Shown piece after piece: positions 22,317 through 32,080 of a stretch of DNA of 64,000 bases. The stretch covers positions 1,612,001-1,676,000 of the forward strand of contig JAUTDP010000002.1 in NCBI GenBank assembly GCA_033439795.1, given 5' to 3'. A program made the translations under genes and the position numbers. The notes beneath the pieces were generated by a model, which was not told where the DNA came from, ran no database searches, and worked only from the letters and a program-made list of their open reading frames with translations. This stretch comes from Sordaria brevicollis. Its lineage: Eukaryota; Ascomycota; Sordariomycetes; Sordariales; Sordariaceae. Position 1 is the stretch's first letter. Each line of letters begins with the position of its first letter.

Positions 22317-22431
22317 CCATCTTGAACAAGTTTTTGTTTTTTGTGCGAGCCAATGAACCCAAGCTAACATGCTGGATTCAGGAATAACTTGTCTGGTGTT
22401 CTTACCATGATGGTCCATCGAGCAGCTTCAG

Positions 22432-22899
22432 GTAAGTCATTGTCGAGCTGTACATCTCGACCTCGTAGGCCATTGAACCAAAGTGGTTCTTTGGAGTCGT
22501 GACTTCTGTCACATCGTAGACATGCCATTGGCAACCTGGCGAGTTGGATATCATCGATAGTCAGAATTGAAAAGAATTCATGAGCGTACCTTTTGTTCCC
22601 CCTGATGTTTTGTGAAGCCTGTGCCACATTGCCAAGTGCCTTTATTGTCCAAAGATGAGTGCAGCGATCTGTTGTCATTTGTATTCTGATGGCGTGATTG
22701 CCATCTTCCGGAGCCGGCGCTCAACTTTGTCACCTAGTTCCCCGTACCTGATTTCCCATGCCAGCCGATAATTGCTTCCTAGAGCTTGGAGTTGGTGATG
22801 GGTCCTACCACCAACGAGAGACGTAACCGTAGGCACTTTCCTGGCTGGCAAATTGCTCGAGGAAGAGGCTGCTTTGTCAGCGCCGTTGTCCCGTAGGTT
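22432..22899. other. host-gene 3' part without an identified snoRNA
   Basis: A strong donor (CAG/GTAAGT) starts at 22432, but no C box with a matching CTGA follows within the usual spacing. Several short hairpins are visible (GTGAC-TTCT-GTCAC near 22499, GAACC-AAAGT-GGTTC near 22475, TGCCATTGGCA near 22523). An H/ACA RNA is possible, but I could not assign its H and ACA boxes. Exon limits here are unresolved. Confidence 0.4.
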
Positions 22900-23007
22900 C
22901 CCTTCTGATGATCACATGGTTCGTGGGATATCGGCTTTCCGGTCAATCTCGGAAATCATTCGTTCTGTGACAAGAACAAATCACAAGATACAACGAACCT
23001 GATATCC
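22900..23007 (+). ncRNA. candidate box C/D snoRNA, snR72-like
   Basis: C box CTGATGA at 22905-22911 and D box CTGA at 22999-23002. The guide AATCATTCGTT (22954-22964) pairs with 25S AGCGAAUGAUU with one wobble. With a D'-like CTGT at 22965-22968, T22960 selects the A equivalent to yeast Am876, the snR72 target. A CTGAG at 23056-23060 puts a possible branch adenosine 57 nt after the D box, the same spacing as in the six clear introns, with an acceptor at 23087. No good donor is seen just upstream and no terminal stem is evident, so this is less certain than the other six. Confidence 0.6.
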
Positions 23008-23338
23008 AAGACACACGCCAAAGCATCAGTTGCTCAACTCTATTTCATGGTACACCTGAGACCTTGTAAAACACGCTCGAAAACCAGAAGTCAAGAGGAG
23101 ACATGACCATCAGGAAAGTACCGTAGCAAACCGTATGAACCAGGAGGTAGCTCTATGTAAACCAATTCCCGCCTGTAAACAAGATCCCTTTACTCGGGGC
23201 AGATTCCCATCTTTTTGTGATCCTTCTTTAGTATATCCAAATCCCGTTACCCAAAGCCTTTGCAAGTACATATCAACCCATCCGATCTTAACCTCTACTC
23301 AAACAACCTCTGTGTGACCTGCCACATCCCGTCACCCC

Positions 23339-24192
23339 TTACGACGAACCGTTAACACACAACTTCCCCTCCCTCTCCTCCAAATATCTCACCATATCCT
23401 CAATCGTACAAACCTTCAACCCCCACCTCCTCGCAAACTTGACGCACTGCTCCCCCCTCATCATGCCCGGCTCCCTGCGAATAGCCTGCCCTTCGACCTC
23501 CTCGCCATCATCCACAAGCTCGCTAATCACCGCCGCCTCCCTCTTCCCAGCCAACCGACACAAATCAATCGCCGCCTCGGTATGTCCCCTCCTCTCTCTC
23601 ACACCCCCGACCCTCGCCCTGAGGGGGAATACATGCCCCGGTCTTCTGAGGTCATCCACCTTCGTCTTAGGGTCAGCAAGCTCCCTGCACACCAGCGCGC
23701 GATCGTGAGCGCTGATACCCGTAGTCACCGAAGGATCGGCCGAGTCGACGGAGATGGTGTAAGCGGTGGCGCGCGGGTCTTGGTTCGCGGTGACCATTTG
23801 CGGCAGGGCCAGCTCTTCGCAGCGAGAGGGAAGGATGGGCGCGCAGATGAGACCCGAGGAGTAGCGCACCATGAAGGCCATTTGTTGGGCGGTGACGGAT
23901 TCGGCGGCGATGATGAGGTCGGCTTCGTTTTCGCGGCCGGGGTCGTCGAGGACGACGACGAATTCGCCGTTGCCTGCGGAGGTAAGGTGTTAGTCAGAGT
24001 CTTAAGGAACATATGGGCCCCTGAGGAGAAGAAGGATCTAAGGTTGGAGGGGAAAGGGTGACTGCCGAGGAGGGAAACTGCAGAGGGGAAAATGGTGGGA
24101 AGGAAGACAGGAAACATACGGAATGCCTCGACGGTGTCGGGGATGCTGTCAAATGCTGACGAGTCCATTCTTGATTCTTGTTGGGAAGCCAT
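23339..24192 (-). CDS. RIB3: 3,4-dihydroxy-2-butanone-4-phosphate synthase
   Basis: Two exons: 24192-24120 and 23973-23339; 235 residues. The enzyme converts ribulose 5-phosphate to the four-carbon unit of riboflavin, releasing formate. Family blocks in order: DDPGRENEADLI (acidic loop that binds Mg and substrate), TTGISAHDRA, RRPGHVFPLRA and RRGHTEAAIDLCR. The length equals the single-domain fungal enzyme; no GTP cyclohydrolase II domain is fused. The first ATG of the frame was taken. The 146-nt intron joins Arg-25 (C/GC) to the NGEFVVVLDD strand and has a CTAAC-type branch. It is convergent with the snoRNA host and divergent from COQ3 across 1.3 kb. Confidence 0.95.
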
Positions 24193-25475
24193 TGTATCTG
24201 GTGTTTGTGTATGTGGTGTATGAGTAACCGGCTCGCTGGCTTGGTTACTTGGTGCTAATGCGCCCGGTGTTGGTTCTGGTGAACTGGGAGGATATGACGT
24301 GAAGTCGCAAGCTGCAATGCGGTTTCGGCGGATAGCTGCTGTTGCTGCTGCAAGGTACCAACTGTTTTCGGGGTATCTTTGGGTGTTCGTGTGAATTGGT
24401 GATAGTTGAATAGTTGAATATTTGGTGGTTGCTCTTCAACTTTTTTCAATCATATGCAACCTCAAGGGACCAATACTTGGAGAAAGAGCAGAAGGGGGGA
24501 GGGGCAAGTTGGATGGCAATTGGGCAATGGCTTTCGGAGTCAGTCAGTGAGGGGCAATTGGCTGGCTCGGTTGGCGATTGCGACTTATTAGGGCGGTGGT
24601 AGCGGTCGCCGGTCGGGCGGTCTCGGTTCAAGGTGGCCTCTGGTCGGTGGGTTCCGTTGTCAATGTGGATTTGTAGCTCGGTACGGGGTCCCAACTGCTA
24701 CAGGAGGCGGGGAGGGGATGCCGTTTGCCGCACGTCTCGGTATTCTAGAGCTTCGGAGGTCCTGGAGTAAGCGGAGCAAAGACCGGGAAGATGCCGAGGC
24801 CACGGGAAGAGTACGGGAAGCCGAGATATCTTCAGAGTTGACCAGAACAGAGTTGGAAAGATATTCAAAGGAGAACTGGATGTTACATTGGGACGGCTTT
24901 ACATATTTCTACATGTTATATACCCCCGGGTCACTCGGATTCCAAAGGGCTTAGAAAAGCTGACCGGCGGCTTATAAACCTCCTTGTCAACGAGTTCTAC
25001 AGAAAACTGTCCGTTCCATCGGCCATAGTACAGTAACGCGGGGACAGGATGCCATATGGGCTGATTGATCAATGCGGAAACCCCGATACCCAGAGCCATG
25101 AATGTGAACTCAACATCATGATCCGAAACGAGAACCTCTCTGGACCTGCGGACCAAGGGCAAGGCAAGAACCCACGGCGGTCCCTGCAGCGGCAATGACA
25201 AGACTCGACAAGGAACTTCGTTGAATCACATGGCGAATTTGGAGAACCGGGGAAATAATTCTTATCGCTCTTATCGATAACAAGCCTCCCTTATCGCCCA
25301 ATGCGGTGCTCTGATCCCTGTTGGCGATCGGCCATCCAGGTGCCGATGTGCGACCAGTTGTGGAAGCTTGGCTTTCCCGAAACATTTACATCACCAGCTT
25401 CGTAGCTTGAACTTTTTGCGACAACTTCAGATTGAAGCTTGTTCAAGCTTTAGAACAGCTTCAAAGATCATCACC
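24193..25475. promoter_or_regulatory. divergent intergenic region RIB3 / COQ3
   Basis: These 1283 bases separate two divergent genes and must contain both promoters. Three CTTATCG/CTTATCGATAA GATA-type motifs cluster at about 25260-25295, within 220 bp of the COQ3 start. No further gene is recognised. Confidence 0.45.
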
Positions 25476-26510
25476 ATGCTGCCATCATCACCACTTCGCC
25501 AATTGGCGCCAACAATCGCCCGGCGTGTCCGGAACACAAAGACAATTGCTCGCCTAGCATCAACACCACAGCCATGCTCTACATCCACGATATCATCACC
25601 ATCAACAACAACACAACGATGGCACTCTAACCATAGCGCCAACCCCGGCCCCTCCTCCTCCTCCGTCAACGCCGACGAAATCTCCCACTTCAACGCCCTC
25701 GCCGCCACCTGGTGGGACCCCCACGGCTCCTCTCGCGCCCTGCACCTCATGAACCCTCTACGACACGACTTTATCCAAGACTGCCGCTCCACCTCGCCCT
25801 ACTCCTCCTTCACCGTCGTCACCGAAGAGTCGCCCTCCGATATCCCCAAGTCTGCCGACGCCTCCACAACACCCAACACCTCCAACGTGCAAAAACTGCG
25901 CTACCTCGACATCGGCTGCGGCGGCGGCATCTTCGCCGAGTCCGCCGCCCGCCTACCCACCACCGAATCCGTCCTCGCCATCGACCCATCTCCCGGTGTC
26001 CTAGCCATCGCCCGCTCCCACGCCAAGAAAGATCCCAGCTTGAGCCCCAAGCTGACCTACCTCTCCTCGACTATCGAAACCCTCCCACAACTCCGACCGG
26101 ACGCCGTCGAAAAGAAGTTCGACGTGGTTTCCTGCTTCGAAGTAATCGAGCACGTCGACCACCCCGCTCTCTTCCTCGACCACGTCGCGCAATTTGTCAA
26201 ACCCGGTGGATGGCTGGTCATGAGCACGATTGCGAGGACGTGGACGAGTTGGTTTACTACAAACTTCATGGCGGAGGATGTTTTGGGGATTGTGCCCAAG
26301 GGGACGCATGATTGGAATAAATACATTAAGGAGTATGAGTTGAGGGGGTACTTTGAGGAGACGGAGCAGAAGAGGAGGTTCTGGGGGAGGCCGAGGGCGA
26401 TGGGGGTGGTTTATGTCCCTGGGGTGGGCTGGAAGGAGGTGCCCGGGAGTGAGAAGGTGGGGAATTACTTTTTGGGGGTACAGAGGATTGCTGGGGAGGA
26501 TAACGCTTGA
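25476..26510 (+). CDS. COQ3: ubiquinone biosynthesis O-methyltransferase, mitochondrial
   Basis: Single exon, 344 residues. COQ3 performs both O-methylations of coenzyme Q synthesis on the matrix side of the inner membrane, using S-adenosylmethionine. The first 45 residues are rich in Arg, Ser and Thr with almost no acidic residues (RRVRNTKTIARL), as in a mitochondrial presequence. The SAM-binding motif I is LDIGCGGGIFAESAAR, followed by VLAIDPSPGVLAIA, FDVVSCFEVIEHVDHP and KPGGWLVMSTIAR. The start is the first ATG of the frame, in a good context (ATCACCATGC). The C-terminal third changes to G-rich codons such as GGGG-containing ones, but motifs continue without a break. Only 129 bp separate its stop from the stop of the convergent gene. 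Confidence 0.94.
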   Translation: MLPSSPLRQLAPTIARRVRNTKTIARLASTPQPCSTSTISSPSTTTQRWHSNHSANPGPSSSSVNADEISHFNALAATWWDPHGSSRALHLMNPLRHDFIQDCRSTSPYSSFTVVTEESPSDIPKSADASTTPNTSNVQKLRYLDIGCGGGIFAESAARLPTTESVLAIDPSPGVLAIARSHAKKDPSLSPKLTYLSSTIETLPQLRPDAVEKKFDVVSCFEVIEHVDHPALFLDHVAQFVKPGGWLVMSTIARTWTSWFTTNFMAEDVLGIVPKGTHDWNKYIKEYELRGYFEETEQKRRFWGRPRAMGVVYVPGVGWKEVPGSEKVGNYFLGVQRIAGEDNA

Positions 26511-26639
26511 GTGAGCATGATAATATGATGTTGTAGGAATATGTGTATTGGTTCTAGATATATGAAGCGAGATATTCAAAGGGGGTGGCAGGTCCTTGAT
26601 ACGGGTCGAGATCAAAGGGTAAGCTGGTCTTGAAGGTTG

Positions 26640-28557
26640 TCAACCCAACCTAACAACCCTCCACAACCTCAAACACTCCTGCAAATCCATCGACAACGCG
26701 CTTCCCTCCATTCCCCCATCCATCGAAGACGCCCCCCATATCAACGCCACCAGGACCGCCGCATACGCAAACGCAAATAATTGCATTTTGCCATCTTCAG
26801 CATTATCACCTTGCAAAGCCTCCATATCACTCCTTCGCATCCCGCCATTATCCGCCCACGTCTTCCACAGCCTAAGCTTGGCAAACACGGCCAAGGCAAA
26901 TGGGACGTCTAGGACCGTTTTGTGCAAGACCATACCCGCTACGTCTTTTAGAGTATGGGACTGATGTACCGTGAAGGACTTGAAAGCTGAACCGTTGTTA
27001 TCCTTGAGCCAAATGAGAAAGTGTTTAGCCACAAGGTCAGCACTCCATTTAGGCGACTGGAAAGCTTCCATAAGTCTCGTTTCCTTTCGTTGCGATTCAT
27101 GACGGAGTTTATCACGCACTGTGTTTGTTAGTATCTTTTCATCCCCATTTCTTGGGTAGGAAGAAGAAGAAGAAGAAGGAAAACTCACTATCCTGCAACC
27201 GCTCCTGTCCCTCTCTCGCCAACCGTTCCCTCACTCTCCTATCCTTCTCCGGTCCAGCAGGCATCTTGGCCTCCGCCATCATCGCGTCCCTCTGCTCTTT
27301 ACTTCTTCGAGCAAATCGCTCTAGGTTCTGCATTACAGCATCCTCATCTTTACTGGCCCACTCGGGAGTCGCAGAGTCATCAACGACACCCAGCAACACT
27401 AGGATACCGCACGGGACGCTGTCCTTACGGCAAAAGGAGATGATGTCGTCTGGAATACGGTAGCTCCAGAGAATGGTTTGTGAGGTGGTACCAAGGGCGG
27501 TGGCGGCGGAGGCGAACCAGATACCATTGTCCGAGGAGGGTGAAGATGAAGAAGAAGAGGATGGGTATAGGGAGGAGGATTGGCGAATACGGAGGTGGTC
27601 GATGGGGAGACCGTCTAGGTTGATGGTACTTTGGATTTGATCCTCGTGGGTTAGGGCGGTGGTAAGACCGGAGGAGGTGATGTGGCAGGTTATGGGACCG
27701 TAGTCACTACTGGTATTGTCCTTTGGTCCTGGCATACCCTCTTCTTGTCCAACATCATCCAAGGATACAAGCTTTCGAACACTGCCAGTCTCCCCCCCTT
27801 CTGTTTCCTCTCGTAGAATCAAAGGAGCAGGCAACCTCACCCAATAAGGCGGTAAATCCCTCCACCCCCTAACCGTCCACTCCTCCTTCCACCTCACCCT
27901 CAAACTCAGATGTCCATCCGCGCCCTCCAACGGTCCAACACTCAACACCTTCTCCCCTCCTTTCCCCTCATCACCATCATCATCATCCTCAGTACCTCTA
28001 CCAGGGGCCACCATCAACGCACTCCCCACCGGCGTCCACAACCCCGTTGCCCTTAGTAACCTCCACCCCTGAGGGTCAGGCACCGCCCCCAAATCCAACA
28101 AATACGCCACCAGCTCATCAAAGCTAACCTCAACCTGCGGCTGCCTCAGTTGGTCCGCGTACTCAACCCTCTGCGTCGTCAACCCTATTGTATTAGTCCG
28201 CCAGTTGAAGGTAGTCCAGCTCCCGCCCGGTATGGTACTCTGATGCTCCGACACCGACCAGTACTCGTCGCGGTTGAGGAAGCGATCAAACGGCTTTACG
28301 GCATAGCGGGGTAGGTCAACTTCGATTACGCGGTTTATGATGTCGCTTCTCGTCAGACCGGTGAGTCGGGACAGGCGGAGGAGGCGGTGGATCTTGGAGC
28401 GGGTGAAGAGGGTGAGGGTTGTGTTGTAGAGGATGGGCAGGACGCCGAGGACGGCGAGGGGGATGCCGATGTAGGTTATTATGTCTGTTGCGGAGGGACT
28501 GCCGGAGGAGGGAACGACGGATGGGTCCTCGGCGCCGGGGCCTGGTAAGGACGGCAT
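26640..28557 (-). CDS. hypothetical membrane protein
   Basis: Two exons: 28557-27189 and 27118-26640; 615 residues. I do not recognise the family. A hydrophobic segment at about residues 24-50 (IGIPLAVLGVLPILY) is followed by a basic stretch (SKIHRLLRLSRL). A second hydrophobic segment is near the C-terminus (LFAFAYAAVLVALIWGA). Between them lies a mostly soluble region with many Trp and Ser, including WTTFNWRTN and acidic Ser-rich loops. The 70-nt intron has donor GTGAGT and acceptor ACAG. An N-anchored protein with a large soluble domain is likely; the side of the membrane is unknown. It is convergent with COQ3. Confidence 0.75.
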
Positions 28558-30073
28558 TTCGGTAGGAGTGAACCTGTGTTTCGGCGCTTAGGGTACCTGT
28601 ATGTAGTAGGCCCCTTTCCGGTCCGGAATAGCGTACGCCGATAGTGGTGATGCCAGTGTGAGACACTCAACCTCCGCGATTCTACTTCCACTGCAGCAAG
28701 AAATCAGTAACGCGTAAGAGCTTCCTTGTACGTAAGTTGAAGTTGTTGCGCTTTCAGTCGCGTCTTCCCCTATTCAGCCGCACGGCACGAAGTTGGGACG
28801 ACAACCTTCCAGGGGTCCCTGTTCCTTGCAGATGGTGGCGTTTCTTGCCGATACCACAGTCCCGGAATCCTACTTTCGAGACATCATATACACTGCCCTC
28901 GCGGTCAGAATTAGCCGCTTGACAAGACGCATATCGATCGATAGACCCAGAAAATATTGAGGGGCGAGGGGGTTGGTGGTCGGTTTTTGCGTCTTCCTTC
29001 CCCTCAATATCGGTCAAACTTTGCCCGCACAAGCTGACAAGTCGGGATGCCGGCACGGCACGGCAGAGCTGGACCGAAACGCGCAAGAATGGCCATTGTC
29101 AACTCCGCGCAAACAAACTCTGGGGTCGGTTTGTCCTACGTTCGATGCTGCAGAGGAACATAGCATTCAGGTACCCGTTTTCCCCAGAGAAAACAAAATA
29201 CCGATTGCCGCAGAAATTCCATCATCCCGATATATCACAACCCATGCTGACATGACCTGCCTGGTCAAAGTGGGAAGTACGACCTTAATTTCCACCGAGC
29301 TTCATCGTATCAGATCGATCATGTCTATCACAAAGGTCCTCCATTCTAGAAGCGCGGAAATAGAACGCAAGAAAGATGTCAGGACCGAGTGGCTTGTCGT
29401 CAAGAAGAATTGAGAGAAAGAAAAAAAGGAAGGTGGAGATTTGTCCAAAAGGAGAACCAACTGACACTGACAAGAAAAAGTGCACGGGCCATATCAAGCT
29501 AATTCATGCGTGTTTGTCTCTCTCGACCACTACCAACCCTCCCCCAAGTTCCAACAGTCAGGGTTATTCATGCACTTTATTCAGACCCAGATCTGGCAAC
29601 GTTCATGCAGTAGCGCCTCCTTCGCGGGCCTTCGCGGCGCCGTGTAAGTTGGCCGTTTGCGGTTTGTCATTGGTTGGATTGACTAAACCTCCAAGCTTTG
29701 ATACTTGCAAGCGGTGGTCACTGGTTGCGATAGTTACAGTGCCCCGGGCTAATGGCATGCTTTTTCCACTTACACTTCACTTGGGTTTTGACGGTCAGAT
29801 GAAGGTCTGGATCAATAATCCGAGCTTTTTTCGTACAGAACAGCTCGGCTGGATTGCGAACTAGTGATGAGATCGGACGACTGAAGGTTGTTTATTCAGG
29901 TTTCCTTATTCAGGAGTCCTGATGTTGACTTGTATTTAAAGGGAGCTCGACCTGCCCTCAAATTCAAAATATTCCCTTCCTCATCATCACATCCTCTCCT
30001 GTCCTCTTCCCCACTGAGTTGTTAGTCCTCATACGCCCTTCGACTTCTTGGTACATCTAGTACCATCAACAAC
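28558..30073. other. divergent intergenic region upstream of the carboxypeptidase gene
   Basis: No gene is recognised in 1.5 kb. It should contain the promoters of the membrane-protein gene (-) and the carboxypeptidase gene (+). A TATA-like box is listed separately; the leader after it is rich in CCTC and ATCATCA. Confidence 0.5.
29933..29940 (+). promoter_or_regulatory. TATA-like box of the carboxypeptidase gene
   Basis: TATTTAAA, 134 bases before the ATG at 30074 and followed by a pyrimidine-rich leader. A typical position for a fungal core promoter. Confidence 0.5.
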
Positions 30074-32080
30074 ATGTGGTCGCCTTTTAGCACCAAGAAC
30101 GGCAGCGGAGCCTCGCCATCGCTGTCACAACTCCTCACCTTGTCGACACTTGCCGCCCTTGCCCCCTTGACTGAGGCACAATTCCCACCTTCGCAAGCAA
30201 AGGGCTTGAAAACCGTCACCTCGCCCTCCAACCCAAACATCAAGATCTCATACAAAGAGCCCAATGATGTCTGCACCACCACCTTCCGCCGCCAAAAGCA
30301 GTACACCGGCTGGGTCACCGTGCCAGGCGAGTACCCGACCAACATGTTTTTCTGGTTCGTCGGCGCCCGCGAGCCAACCTCGGCCTTGACCATCATGCTC
30401 AACGGCGGTCCGGGAATGAGCTCCATGTTCGGCCTCTTCGCCGAGAACGGTCCCTGCCAGGTGGTCGAGAAGAGCGCCAACCGGCTGGAAACCGTGGCCA
30501 GAGAATGGGGCTGGGACCGCGCCTCTAATATGCTCTTCATCGACCAGCCCAACCAAGTCGGTTTCTCGTACGACATCCCGACCAAGGGCGCTCTGGACCT
30601 GACGACAAGCATGTACTCGCCCAACATGCAGCCCCCTGATGGTCTGCCTCCGAGCCTCTTCCTCAACGGCACATTTTCCACCGGCAGCATGGCCAACACG
30701 GCCAACACGTCCCAGAACGCCGCCGCGGCCGTCTACCACATGCTCCAGGGCTGGATGAGCACCTTTCCCGAGTACGTCCCGGACAAGAAGGATCCTTTGG
30801 GCGTCAACCTCTTTACGGAAAGCTACGGCGGCCACTACGGCCCCATCTTCGCGGACGTCTGGCAAAAAGAGAACGACAAGCTCAAAAAGCGTGCCACGCC
30901 CCTTTCCAAGCGCCAGGAAGACGGGGACTCCCAGTCCATCCAAGGCCGTCCCTCCAAGGGAGGAAACCGCGGCAACCGCGAAATCAAGCTCACCTCCCTC
31001 GGCATCATGAACGGCGGCATCGACGACCTCATCCAAGGCACGCGCTACGTCGAAATGGCCACCACCAACGTGTACGGCATCAAGCTGATCGACGACGCCA
31101 CCGCCTCCGCCATCAACGCCTCCTGGTACGCGCCCCAAACCGGCTGCCAGGACTTGATCCTCTCCTGCCGCCAAGCCGCCGCCGCTCTGGACCCCAACGA
31201 CGCCGGTACCGACGAGTCCGTCAACCAAATCTGCGCCTACGCCACGCTAACCTGCCAAAACCTCCTCGGCGCCGTCCTGGGCCCCTCGGGCGTCAACCCC
31301 TATGACATCGCCCACATCGGCCCCGACAGAATCCCCAACTACCACTACATCGAGTACCTCAACACTCGCCGCGTCCAGGAAGCCATCGGTAGCATCGTCA
31401 ACTACACCGACGTGGCTCCGCACGTCTACCAAGCGTTTTTCATGGCGGGCGACCGCGCCCGCGGCGGACTGATCCAAAAACTAGCCTCTTTGATCCACCG
31501 CGGCGTCCGCGTCGGTCTGGTGTACGGAGACAGGGATTACATCTGCAACTGGCTTGGCGGGGAAGCTGCCTCCCTTGCAATCGCTGCCGCCGTTAAGGAC
31601 ATCGACCCCAACTCCCCTTACCCAACCAAGTTCGCCCAGGCGGGTTACACCGACATCAAGACGGGTAGGAACGAAGTAGCCGGCGTCGTCCGCCAATTTG
31701 GCAACCTCTCTTTCAGCAGAATTTATCAGGCGGGACATTTTGTGCCTGCTTACCAGCCGGAAGCTGCCTTTAGGGTGTTTGAGAGGATCATGTCGGGCAC
31801 GGCCGTGGCTAACGGTCAGAGGGTGGAATTGAAGACGTATGCGACGAGGGGAAGTCAGAAGGCGGATAAGATGTTGAGGGCGCCCAAGGATACGCCTAAT
31901 AAGTGTTTCTTGAGAAACATTGGAGCGACGTGCACGCAGGAGCAGGTCATGGCGATTTTGCAGGGCCAGGGGGTGGTGATTAATGGGGTTTGGTATAGGG
32001 AGAGGAGGGAGTGGAGTACTGGGAGGAGTTTGGTTGAGGGGGAGGAGAAGAGAAGTCTTGCTGGAAGGATTGTGGTGTAG
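30074..32080 (+). CDS. secreted serine carboxypeptidase, family S10
   Basis: Single exon, 668 residues. S10 enzymes remove C-terminal residues from peptides in vacuoles, the secretory pathway or outside the cell. An N-terminal hydrophobic stretch (LLTLSTLAALAPLTEAQ) looks like a signal peptide. The oxyanion-hole region is GGPGMSSM. The catalytic triad is Ser250 (TESYGGHYGP), Asp488 (YGDRDYICNWLG) and His555 (AGHFVPAYQP), all present. Between about residues 270 and 305 there is a basic insert with dibasic sites (KKR, KR), which a Kex2-type protease could cut to give a two-chain enzyme. Met replaces the usual Cys or Ser after GGPG. The C-terminal 60 residues are basic and no GPI signal is obvious. 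The length is greater than yeast carboxypeptidase Y. The start codon is the first ATG after the TATA-like box. Confidence 0.93.
   Translation: MWSPFSTKNGSGASPSLSQLLTLSTLAALAPLTEAQFPPSQAKGLKTVTSPSNPNIKISYKEPNDVCTTTFRRQKQYTGWVTVPGEYPTNMFFWFVGAREPTSALTIMLNGGPGMSSMFGLFAENGPCQVVEKSANRLETVAREWGWDRASNMLFIDQPNQVGFSYDIPTKGALDLTTSMYSPNMQPPDGLPPSLFLNGTFSTGSMANTANTSQNAAAAVYHMLQGWMSTFPEYVPDKKDPLGVNLFTESYGGHYGPIFADVWQKENDKLKKRATPLSKRQEDGDSQSIQGRPSKGGNRGNREIKLTSLGIMNGGIDDLIQGTRYVEMATTNVYGIKLIDDATASAINASWYAPQTGCQDLILSCRQAAAALDPNDAGTDESVNQICAYATLTCQNLLGAVLGPSGVNPYDIAHIGPDRIPNYHYIEYLNTRRVQEAIGSIVNYTDVAPHVYQAFFMAGDRARGGLIQKLASLIHRGVRVGLVYGDRDYICNWLGGEAASLAIAAAVKDIDPNSPYPTKFAQAGYTDIKTGRNEVAGVVRQFGNLSFSRIYQAGHFVPAYQPEAAFRVFERIMSGTAVANGQRVELKTYATRGSQKADKMLRAPKDTPNKCFLRNIGATCTQEQVMAILQGQGVVINGVWYRERREWSTGRSLVEGEEKRSLAGRIVV

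Larger units (their letters stand above)
20760..23087 (+). ncRNA. non-coding snoRNA host gene (spliced; ends approximate)
   Basis: At least six introns can be read: 20819-21030, 21208-21388, 21439-21633, 21682-21870 (or 21877), 21915-22110 (or 22114) and 22173-22381. Five have donors GTAAGT, GTGAGT, GTATGT or GTAAGC; intron 2 uses GTTGGT. All six have branch sites CTAAC, CTGAC or CTAAT. Each holds one box C/D snoRNA whose D box lies 54-62 nt before the branch adenosine. Another donor (CAG/GTAAGT) is at 22432; its acceptor is not settled (23087 is a candidate). Exons 3-7 are only about 40-60 nt long and no frame stays open through them, so the spliced RNA is probably non-coding. The outer ends are my estimate. 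The gene is divergent from the Fpg gene and convergent with RIB3. Hosts of this type are known in animals (for example GAS5), and intronic snoRNA clusters have been reported for N. crassa. Confidence 0.8.

Noticed and set aside
21663..22678. Short open frames across the snoRNA host
   Set aside because: They cross the introns and snoRNAs; none continues over the spliced exons.
30248..31228. 326-codon open frame antisense to the carboxypeptidase gene
   Set aside because: It mirrors a highly codon-biased gene; its Gly/Val/Asp-rich protein has no motif and is the usual shadow of GC-rich third positions.
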